Shown one piece after another: positions 35,208-45,107 of a DNA stretch of 64,000 bases (the stretch's first letter is position 1; each line of letters begins with the position of its first letter). This DNA comes from Perkinsus olseni (lineage: Eukaryota > Perkinsozoa > Perkinsida): positions 1 to 64,000 of the forward strand of contig JABANN010000101.1 of the NCBI GenBank assembly GCA_013115125.1, written 5' to 3'. The position numbers were made by a program, and so were the translations under genes. The notes under the pieces are model-generated. The model ran no database searches. It saw only the letters and a program-made list of their open reading frames with translations, and was not told where the DNA came from.

Positions 35208-37548
35208 ATGTTATCATTCACTAAAGCTGCCACAAGTTTCATGCCAAGGGTGAGCACCCTTGGAGCTTTCCATCGAGGCTTCGCTTCCTACTCGGGATAC
35301 AAGAACATCTTGGTCGACGTTGATGCTGACAAAGGGACCGCTTTAGTGACGTACTACCTCATGGCAGTGGCATCTCCCCCTGTCAACCAACCTTTTCAAT
35401 CAGGTTGAATCGTCCCAAGTCTCTCAACGCCTTATGCGATGAGCTGATGAAAGAGCTGAGCTCTGCAACCAAGGCTCTCGACAAGGATGATGCCGTCCGT
35501 GCCATCGTCATCACTGGCGCCGGCGAGAAGGCCTTCGCCGCTGGTGCCGACATCAAGGAGATGAATAGTCGACAGACTATGGCTGAGGTTTGCAAGGAGA
35601 ATATGCTCGCCTTCTGGCAAGACCTGTCTGACGCCAAGAAGCCCGTCATCGCCGCCGTGAACGGCTATGCATTGGGTGGTGGCTGTGAGCTGGCTATGAT
35701 GTGTGACATTGCGCTCGCCAGCGAGAAGGCGGTGTTCGGGCAGCCGGAGGTAGGTGTTCTGCGCGTCAATCTGCGAATTAATTCCTACGCTTGTAGGTCC
35801 TACTGGGTACCATACCGGGCGCGGGCGGTAGTCAGCGTTTAACCCGCGTGGTAGGGAAGAGCTTAGCCATGGAGCTCTGCTTGACGGGCAGGCACATGCC
35901 GGCGGAAGAGGCTCTCAGGAGAGGCCTTGTTTCTCACGTATGTGGCGAACCCTTTCACTCTTTGCAGCATCGTTCACCGAGGTGCTCCCACAATATTTGC
36001 GCTTCAGGTCTTCACACCGCAGGAGCTCGTTCCCAAATCTCTCGAGATGGCGCAGAAGATAGCCTCGCTCTCAGCTCCCGCTGTTGCGATGGCGAAGGAG
36101 GCGGTTAACCGCTCGTATGAGACAACGCTCAGCGAAGGACTAAGGTTAGTCGGATTCGTGCGTTCTACTAGGGAACTGGGGCTCAGGGGAGGCTTTGGTG
36201 TATTCTAGTCCGTTGATGGTGGACAGTGTTGGGCAACGCAGAGATTTCCGGCTCCACATGGCCCAAAGTCATGAATCTAATGCACTGCATTAAATGCAGT
36301 GGAGTGAGCCGTGGGCATGCGCTGGCTTCGATCTCAACATAGGAGTTCAGGAGCATTTGTCAGCCACCACCATCGGGTGAGCGCCGCTCATGCGAGACTG
36401 GCTTTCCGGACAGAGCCTCTGTGCTCATGACTACGACGCTGCTACTTCCCGTAACGCTTGGCCCCCTTACGAGAAGGTGGATGATAGAGCGGTATAGCTT
36501 GCTTGAATAAGTTGCTGCAAGGGCCTTGACACTGCCATTGACAAGGCCATTGACAAGGAATCAGCGGAGGGCGCCTCGTCAGAAGGCCGCCTTGTACCAA
36601 GGTGCGCTCTCCGGTGATTTCGATTGGTTCGAGCATTGGGAATCGCCATCATGGTGCCATCAAATTTGCGTCCTTAGCTCTGCGAGTGTATTGGAAACTG
36701 TGGCCTTGACCGTGCTTGGATCACCAGTGTGTGCTGAAGTCAAACTTGAGGGAAAGGTGCCATGTCGGGATGCACGAGATGGGCATCGGAACAACCCGGG
36801 AAGGCCTAGAGTTATTGGACAAGTTTTATATTCATGATTGGTTTGAGCGGCATAGCACCAACAACGCGGCTGAGGCGTTTCACACGGCGTTCGGACGTCT
36901 CTTCCTTGGTCGGAGGCACTCCAACATCAACTTCTTCGTTTCCAAACTCAGTGTGTAGAAGACACCGTTCTCGTGAAGCTGTGAACTGCCGAGTACACAC
37001 TTGACGTGTAGAAATTCTCATGACATACATGATGTAACTTAAATCTTTTATCAAAGTTTCGCGGTGAAGCCCGGATCATTGGGGCCAGCCATTGCATGGT
37101 TCGCCCAGACTGCTTCCGCCGGAAGTTCTAGAACTGATGCAAGATTGACTCCGTGGATCACTATTTTCACTATTTTTTATTTTCCCCTATTTTTTGCTGT
37201 ATTCTTCGAGTTCGGGGGAGGGAACCTGGGATGCTAGACCCCGGCCCGGATTCTCTCGGAGCTTACTAGGCTGGGAGCATTCGAATCGATTCTCGATACG
37301 GATAGGTTTCCGCTGAATGCTCTACACGTCGGAAAAACTACTGGCTCTTGGACGGCCAGTAAGATCTAAGTCAGATCCCACTGGCCTTCCACTGAGATCA
37401 TCAGTACATCGTCTGACTAATAGCAATCATCATCCCGTTATTCAGGTTCGAACGAAATACCTTCCATTCCACCTGGGCTCTTGAGGACCGCAAGGAGGGC
37501 ATGACCGCATTTGCTGAGAAGCGCAAAGCGCAATGGAAGAACCAGTGA
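35208..37548 (+). CDS. ECHS1: Enoyl-CoA hydratase, mitochondrial (short-chain)
   Basis: Hydrates 2-enoyl-CoA to 3-hydroxyacyl-CoA in fatty-acid and branched-chain amino-acid breakdown. Exons 35208-35350, 35404-35749, 35797-35937, 36008-36144 and 37446-37548 join in frame to 289 residues. The start [20 protein letters not shown] looks like a mitochondrial targeting peptide. Crotonase motifs: [18 protein letters not shown] (first oxyanion loop), [39 protein letters not shown] (catalytic Glu of the second loop), [10 protein letters not shown]. The last exon, [19 protein letters not shown] then [13 protein letters not shown], is the usual C-terminus and lies 1.3 kb from the fourth. That intron is about 20 times longer than its neighbours and holds a transposase remnant. 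The next gene downstream is also a branched-chain catabolic enzyme. Confidence 0.95.
36145..37445 (+). mobile_element. Long ECH intron containing a MULE-like transposase remnant
   Basis: Within the intron, about 36700-36957 on the plus strand encodes [20 protein letters not shown] followed by HTAFGRLF and a His-Ser-Asn-Ile-Asn stretch. The T-N-N-x-x-E-x-F/W-H pattern and following helix match the C-terminal end of MULE-type transposases (family knowledge). The frame is short and no D-D-E catalytic core is seen, so it is a remnant. A near-perfect 9+9 palindrome (CACTGCATT-A-AATGCAGTG) lies at 36284-36302 and a second hairpin (GGCCAGT/ACTGGCC) at about 37355-37395. Neither is proven to be a terminal repeat. 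Confidence 0.55.
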
Positions 37549-37724
37549 TCGTCGGTACTGTGTTTTTAGATATGTGCTTGTTGACTCGTTTCCCAATCTT
37601 GATGATGACTTGAATTTCTACCGTGCATTGGTCGCTTATGAGAATTCTTCTGTCCCAATGATGCTCGCCCACTCTAGAGAAGCTTGATCTCTGACGATCT
37701 AGGTTCTCTTTTGTTGTCATTTAT

Positions 37725-39180
37725 ATGGCCCTCGCCCTGACACGGAGGTGTCTCGCTAGCAATTCGCGTACTATAAGCTTCCCGAGCCGTGCTGGGTATG
37801 CGGCCAAAGCCTCCAAGGGGCCCTCTGAAAACATGAACATGTTTATGGCTATCAACTCTGCAATGACGGTGGCCATGGAGGAGAATCCGAAAACCGTGAT
37901 GTTCGGTAGCGCGCTTTACTCATTACTACGCATACATTATGAGCCACGGTTTGCAGGCGAGGACGTCGCTTTCGGAGGAGTCTTCCGTTGTTCGGTTAAC
38001 ATGAGAGAGCGATTCGGCCCCAGTCGAGTTTTTAATTCTCCACTCACGGAGCAGGTGGGATGGCTAGCAGCGATACCTAATGCCGGGGCTTCTCCATCGC
38101 GTTGGCATCTGTAGGGTATTGCAGGATTCGCCTTCGGGATGGCTGCCACTGGACAGCATGATGTCATTGCTGAGATGCAATTCGCTGACTACATCTTTCC
38201 GGCATTCGATCAAATTGTTAATGAAGGCGCGAAGTAGACCCATCCGAATACTGCTGCATGCTACAGTGCTAGCTGAAGGTATCGCTATCGCTCGTCTGGT
38301 GCATACCACGTCGGGGGTGTCACGTTCCGTGCTCCTTGCGGCGCGGTCGGGCACGGAGGGCTCTACCATAGTCAAAGCGTCGAAGCGTTTTTCGCTCACT
38401 GCCCTGGGATAAAGGTGCGATTCGTCACTTGCGGAGCGCTTGTGAGTTGGGTGGATTGCAGATTGCCATACCACGCTCGGCGCTGCAAGCGAAGGGTCTC
38501 CTTCTAGCGTGTATAAGAGACAGAAACCCATGCATCTTCTTCGAACCCAAAGCTCTCTACAGGGCTAGCAGCGACGAGGTGCCAGTCGGGGACTTCGAAA
38601 TCCCACTTGGAGAAGCTGACATCGTTAGAGAGGGTAATTGAGCCTAATCTTATGATCGGAGAGCGAATGCTGACGTGCAGGGTCGGATGTAACGGTTATC
38701 GCTTGGGGCAATCAAGTTCACAAGTGCATGGATGCCGCCGACATGGTCACCAAAGAGGGCATATCGACTGAAGTACTATAATTTACCATGATCGAGCCCC
38801 CCTACTTCTCGTTTGCAGGTGGTGGATCTGCAGACTATCCTCCCTTGGGATCGCGAGGCTGTGGTTAAATCGGTCAAAAAGACCGGAAGATGCATCATTG
38901 CTCACGAGGCGCCGATGACCAACGGATTCGGTGAGGGTTTATATCTTCGGACTGACTCGTTCCTCTCGAGAGGATGACCCATCGTGTAGCTTTTTTTCTT
39001 GTATCCACCACAGGTGCTGAGCTAGCAGCGAAGGTACAGGCCGACTGCTTCCTCTCGCTTCTGGCTCCTGTCAACCGCGTGACGGGCTTTGACACTCCTT
39101 TCCCTCTGGCATGGGAAGAATTCTATGTGCCCAACAAGCATCGTGTTGCCGATGCGATCAGAAACACTGTAAACTTCTGA
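37725..39180 (+). CDS. BCKDHB: Branched-chain 2-oxoacid dehydrogenase E1 beta subunit, mitochondrial
   Basis: The beta half of the thiamine-diphosphate E1 decarboxylase that commits Leu, Ile and Val 2-oxoacids to degradation. The N-terminus [20 protein letters not shown] is a likely mitochondrial presequence. Exon blocks in order: [150 protein letters not shown] text, [60 protein letters not shown], and the end [20 protein letters not shown] and the Y-R-S-S-G-x-H pattern distinguish BCKDH from pyruvate dehydrogenase beta. Introns are short. It starts about 180 nt after ECH. Confidence 0.95.
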
Positions 39181-39581
39181 ATGCAAAGATTTTTTATGGG
39201 TGTTTCTCAATGAGTGAGGAAGTTGTTCAGTTCCGGGCACTCGAAGCCAGTAGAAGTTACATCGGTTTGAACGTAAGTCTACCCTGAATCATATAATGGT
39301 GCAGTCTCGAATGAAGAAGCAAGTGCATCCCTGCCAGCGCAGAGCGCATCCGATGGAGTTCGGAGGAAAACAATCACATGTCTTGCATGACCATCGTAGG
39401 GCTACCAGTTCCACGCCCATCTTGATTGTCGCCGTCATAATCATTATCGAGGGCACTGATCAGTGCCTCCCGCCCAACGTGATAACGTGCAGCACTATTA
39501 ACGCAGCGAGCTTGTATCTCCACAACAGACAACATTATGTATGCACAAAATGATAACTTCAATAGTGAAATGTTCGTACAG

Positions 39582-42500
39582 TCACTTAGCTGTATAGCCC
39601 ATCTTTGCGTAGTAACTCTTCAGTATGCTAGCTCGGAGATTCCCGAGTTTTACTATTACCTGCCACAACTCTCATTCATTTATCGCGATAGTTCATATTA
39701 TAATAATCAGAAAAACGATGCTCAAACTCACCTCATCTACGGTCTCCTGATCGTGCCCGCAGTCTCGCAATGCCCGGGCCACCAGTTGTAAGAAACAGTC
39801 GATGTGGTAGTCAGTGATGGCCAACACGGCGTGGATCTCCTCGAGTGACCGGCCGCTGTAGTCGGACGGTCCACCCAAGGTTTTTATGATGAAGTCCGTT
39901 TGGGCTTGCTTAATTGCTTTCAACTTGGCGCCGGTGAAGAACTGGTTGAGCCTCCTATCTCGTTCAACGCATTCGTAAAGTCGAGTGACGAACTCCTCAA
40001 TCCCTTCAAGGCCGCCCAGCCTCGAGAAGAGTTGGTCCTCACCTGCTCAGAACCGCCATCATTTCGCGTCAAACTGGCAGCTGCAACTCACCATCCTGAC
40101 CATCTCGTTTTTGCGCTAACTCTCGGCGGAGCGCGAAGCCCGTTGTAATGTCGCTCCTCACGCTGTTCATCACCTAAGGTACGAAATGACCTCGTCAGGG
40201 TGACCAGGGCAGTACCATGACAGCATCATCGATGGTATCAGGATCGATGTCTATCTCTTGACAGCTCTCCGTGAAGCAATCCAGCATCTGTCGGTATAGG
40301 AATGAGATGATTATATCCACTGTATCCTCGCCCTACTGCATCAACATGATAATCTGTGATGTTCATGTTATAGTGAGCGGGCTTGATCCCTGCTGGGTCG
40401 TAATGCTTCGGACCTCCGAACGCCCCCGCCAGATGTTGGTACCTTCCAATGGGACCTTCGACGATGAAGCATGACACAGGCCACTACATCTTCTGTTTGA
40501 GCGCGCGGATCTTAGCCTTCCCTTTGTCCAGGAAGAAACGTATCCTATCATCAGTCATCGCCTTATCGAACCTACTCATCCAGTGCCCTGCAATTCCCTT
40601 TCCTGCGGCCCTACATGGACTCAGTGATGGCTTCCAAGTTCATGTCACCACCTAGCCGCTCGATGACCGATTTGCCGTCCTTCACCTTCATCTGTGCGGC
40701 GAGCGCGGCCTCGTCTGAAATTATCTCATCGCCACCTTGGACCTTACCGAGACTGACTTACTGCCATCTCGTCCTAAGACCGTTAATCGTAGGGGTTCGA
40801 TCGTGATGAGAACCTCATCGATGAGATTCTCGTCCATGCCGAGGCCCATCATAGCCTTCTGAAAGTCGCTGCAGAAGCAGTCGAAATGGTAGTCCGTGAC
40901 GTCGAGGTTTTTATGAATCTCTGCCAGGTCCCGACCTGTGAGACTCCTCTCCATCACACCTCTTGCAACGCTCTTCTTACCATTGTAGACCTTAGGGCCT
41001 CCGAGCAGTTCCACGAGGACGAGCGTCTGGCCCTCTCGGATCTTCTCTAAGGTGCCATCACCGAAGAAGTCCTTTATCCGGGCATCACCAGCCACTAATT
41101 GATACCTGTCATCATGGCTCCAAAGGATGCTGCCAAACGTGGATAGTTCGTACAAACTGTCAAGTAGCTTGAGGATGCCCTCTTTTCCACCCATCCGCTC
41201 GTACAGGTGGTCAAGACCTACGAGGAGAATAAGGTCCTTCGATTGGACAGAATCCCCTCAACGCACACTCTGTCTACACCGACCGGAGAGGATGGATGCA
41301 GCAATTACTACCTTTCTCGACGTTCTTCCTGGCCATCTCAGAGCGGACTGTGTAACCGGTAGTGATATCAGCCCTGACAGGCTGCAACAAGGCCATGAAC
41401 TCTCGTGCAAGGGCCTTGTCAACTTTGAGGTCTTCCAGCAGAGTGATGGCCAGGAGGCCGAGCATGGTGTCGAAGTGGAAGTTGGATATGTTCATAGAAT
41501 AGTGAGCAGGTCTGAGGAACATCGTTATGGGGAGTTTCCAGTAGATCAGACCCACTTGAGATCGCTAGCATCGTATCCGGTCGGTCCTCCCGTCAGTGCG
41601 GACACGAATTGGGCCATCTTCTTCTTAACACTGGCTACCTTCGCTTTGTTCTTCTCAAAAAAGAAGCGCAGCCTGTCATCTATTAGCGCCTTATCGTATG
41701 CTGAATCCATCAGCTTAGTGATGGTGTACTCGCCGCCAAGACGGTCGTATCTGCCTTGCGATGGACAACGCAAGGTCGCTACCGCTGTTTACAAAGGTTT
41801 CTTGTTCGCTAACTCCATAGCCTTCTTGACGTCATGCTGCATGAGCTCTTTGTTAACGACGCTCCTCCGGACCGACTCCATCAAGACAACGCCTGCGAAG
41901 AGGAAAGGGACCCGTGGAGGGCCGAGCAATGCATGGTGATGATGATACTCACAATCGTCGATTGTATCCGGGTCCATGCCCATCTTGTCCAGAGCTACCT
42001 TTGCACAGTCAAGGAAGGAGTCGAAATGGAAGTCGGATATTTGGATGAGCGAATGAATTGATGGCAGATCACGACCAGTATAGTGAGCTGTGGATCCGAA
42101 GAGCTCCTTGAAGAAGATACCTTCACAGGAAGAGGCAGCAGCATACCACTCCATCCGCTGCTCGTCCATGCTCCTGGAGTACTACATTGACTCTCTTTCA
42201 CAGCATCCAACTTGGCTCCTTGGAAGAAGTGTTTGATCCTATCATCTCGTGTGACCAGAGCGTATAGATCATCCATGAACTTAGTGATGCCCTCATCCCG
42301 CCCTAGCTGGTTGAAGAGCCCCTCCGTACCTGGCCAACTGATACCGCAGGCAGCCGCCTCTATCCGTAGAAGCAGCTCACCGGAAGCCTCAGTCTTCTTC
42401 CTAGCGATCTCGTAGCGCACAGTACAACCACAAGTAATGTAGGACCGCAAGGTGGATATGACCTCAGAGATGTCGGCTACCACAGCGTCAGATAAGTCCA

Positions 42501-44972
42501 TCATTCCACATACTGCCTGGCAGAAGTCAGGAGCTCCTCAAGCAGCTGTGCGAGTGAAAATAGCCTCACTCGGAGATTCTCGACAACCGCATCGAATTGG
42601 TAATCGGTGATGTTGAGGTTGTAGTGAGCCGGCCTCAGTCGGGCGTAGTCGTAGGTCTTGGGACCACCGAGCAGACCGGTGAGGAGTTGAGTCTAATCCG
42701 GCAGAAAGATTCACACGCCTGACTCCACAGCGGAGAGGGCCTCACGAATTTGGTCTGTATGCCGCTCAACTTGGAAGGGTCTCTTGTGAAGAAGTACTTC
42801 ACGCGTGGGTCGACAACGCAGCCGGAGAACCTATGTCAGAGACTTTCATGGGGAAGGGGGAGCATGAGCAGAAGAGATACATAGTCTCAACAACAGCTTC
42901 CAGATTCATCTCCCCGCCTATCCTCTCAAGAATAGACTGCCCATCTACCATCTTGGTCTCGGCCCTCAAACCACGCCTCCTGTTCAGGACCTCATCACGC
43001 AGAGGCTCCATGGTGACTACTATCTGAAGAGGAGCTGGGGGTGTTGTGGTATGAGCATAGGAGGTGGGTGTAGGAAGGACCTCGTCGATAGTATCTTCGT
43101 CAACTCCCATGGCATTGAGGGCCTTTTCACAGTTCATAGTGAAGCAATCGAAGCCATAGTCATCAATCCCTAGACCACTGTGGATCTCAGCGAGGTCTCT
43201 GCCTGATCAGAGCAGGCTCGTCTTTCACAGTCATGAAGGGGAAGGGCGGACGGTTGACGCCTACTACCCTGCCACGCCTTAGGGCCGCCCAGAAGCGCAG
43301 TTATGTAGACCAGCTGGGCCTTCTTTATCCTGAAACACCAATGCCGATCTCGAAAGTGATAGACATGCCCCAGTCAACATGATGCGTTAAGCATAGGAGA
43401 GTGGAAGGCAGGGACTGCTGCGCGTCCGAGACTCACCCATCCAGATTCTTGCCCTCAAAATAAGATACCATCCTCTTGTCACCGATGAGTAGGTCGTAGA
43501 CGCGGTCCACAAAGTCGCGGATTCCATCAGCTTCCCCGAGCCTGCACACACCCTAGGTTTGGGAGACGACATAGGCGGCGCAGACAGGCACGACATGGCA
43601 GCGAGAGACCGGCAGATTTCCTACCGCATTGAATGCTTTGGGAGCGAAGTCAGGTCTAGCTGTAGCCGGAGCGAGCAGCAGCAGCAGCAGCAGCCATGAA
43701 CTTACCGCTTGAAGAGAGCATCGAGGCCCTTCTCAGTGCTCCTCCTGGCAAGCTCCATCCGGACAGTGCATCCCGTGGTGATGTCCTTCCTAGTTGCCGC
43801 TAAGACCCTCATCGCATCCTGAGGAGCCCGGCGGTGAGGGGCCCTGCAGCTGGACGTCCAGCCCTACTCTGACAGCATTGGCATGAGCTCCAGTAGCGAT
43901 GAATGTTTGGTGGAACATCTCCGCGAACTGAAAAGGGAGTGTGCAGGAGCAGCAGCAGCCACGGTAGGAAGGCTACCGCGTCGAAGTGAAAGTCGGTGAT
44001 GTTGAGCTGATAATGAATTGCTTTCAGCCCATCGTTATCGTATGTTGAGGCGCCGCCTGAATCGAACCCCTACTTCTGATCCACGACGGTCGAGCAGCTT
44101 CCCTACCAAACGCCCCCGCGAGGAACTGATGCATCTTCTTCTTAGTCGAGTCCATCTTCCTCTTGGTCTTATCAAAGTAGGCTCTAAAGGAGGACGACTT
44201 GGCTCCCCCTTCCCCTAGTCTCGGTCGTTTGAGCCTCGAACTTTGAGGCGTCGTTACTTCGTTCGACTGTCCTTCACAGCTTGAGCATAGGCCAGCTTCA
44301 CGCATGTCTCTATCGCTGTGTCACCACCTAGACGCTCGATCCTGAGCATAATAGGGGGGAAGGTGACGAGTCTTAGGTTGATCCGAGTAGCTCACAAGGG
44401 CCTAGATTTGTCGTCATTGCCCTTCAACTTCTTCCTCAATGCCTCCATGGTTGCCTCTGCTTCGAGGAGCTCATCATCTGCGCTGGTGGCGTCTTGCTTC
44501 TCGGCTTGTTCTCGTACTATCGACATGAACCTACATCAAAAGATGAGCTTCCCTGAACGTGGAGCCTTCATCCAACCAGCTGCACAACGACACGAGACGA
44601 GAGACCTACTTTATGGTACTATGTAACACCAATCTCAGTCTATCAGCCCGATCGGCGAATGAGTATGAACCGTATGCTTCCCATGCACGAGCAGGCCGCT
44701 GATACCCCCGCTTACCTGTCGAGCGTTTCCCGTGCCTTCCTCAGCTCACTCTGCACGTAATGTGCGTTGATGGGAGTCGTACCGTCCTCACCACCACCTG
44801 CCGCCGGTCCGACTTGCTGCTTGATAGCCTCCAGCTTGCCTAACTCCCAAGCCATACAGTCACAACGGGAGGTGTACTACTCACCGGTAACACTGGCCAT
44901 CTTGGTCCGCAGCTGCTGCAGGTCAGTATGCGCTCGTTCAACGTTGGTGATGAGACCAACGATGTCCGCCAT
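39582..44972 (-). CDS. Eight-domain truncated haemoglobin, coiled-coil N-terminus (copy 2)
   Basis: Encodes a coiled-coil start (MADIVGLITNVERAHTDLQQ, on to about 44400) and eight trHb domains with starts near 44350, 43540, 42960, 42330, 41740, 41200, 40690 and 40010. Each has the LGG-type opening, a helix-B residue before a D-R/K-R turn, a GGP loop and a proximal-His motif. Proximal His motifs: AIHYQLNIT, EIHSGLGID, PAHYNLNIT, SIHSLIQIS, PAHYSMNIS, EIHKNLDVT, PAHYNMNIT, EIHAVLAIT. E11 alternates M,Q,F,Q,M,Q,M,Q. B10 is Tyr except Phe in domains 3 (FSGCVVDPRVKYFF) and 7 (FDKAMTDDRIRFF). The last exon (VIVKLGNLRASILKSYYAKM, then GYTAK) matches that of copy 1. Many 40-80 nt introns; total about 1,300 residues. 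Globin fold predicts haem and O2/NO chemistry. Confidence 0.9.
43674..43694. repeat. (GCA)n microsatellite
   Basis: About seven GCA units inside an intron of globin copy 2; not translated. Confidence 0.9.
44057..44106 (-). other. 50-nt intron with tRNA T-arm-like 3' end
   Basis: The intron of globin copy 2, domain 1, ends AGTAGGGGTTCGATTCAG; it precedes the exon GASTYDNDGLKAIHYQ. GGTTCGATTC matches the B box except its last base. The corresponding intron of copy 1 (near 50070-50130) lacks it. Confidence 0.7.
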
Positions 44973-45107
44973 CTCGACTAAGCTCCACTACGGGACCCAG
45001 CTAATGAATTGACCAACACAACGATGAATGACCAGATGTATCGAAGAACACCGAACATGAGGAAGAGGCGAAGGCCGTCCATGGTATGGTTGCATGCATT
45101 CCAGAAG
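44973..45107. other. Short spacer between tandem globin genes
   Basis: Only 135 nt separate the stop of copy 1 from the ATG of copy 2. No terminator or promoter motif was recognised. Confidence 0.7.

Noticed and set aside
44990-45092. Hydrophobic short frame between the globin genes (MDGLRLFLMFGVLRYIW)
   Set aside because: It falls in the 135-nt spacer, has no splice context with either gene, and is probably chance.
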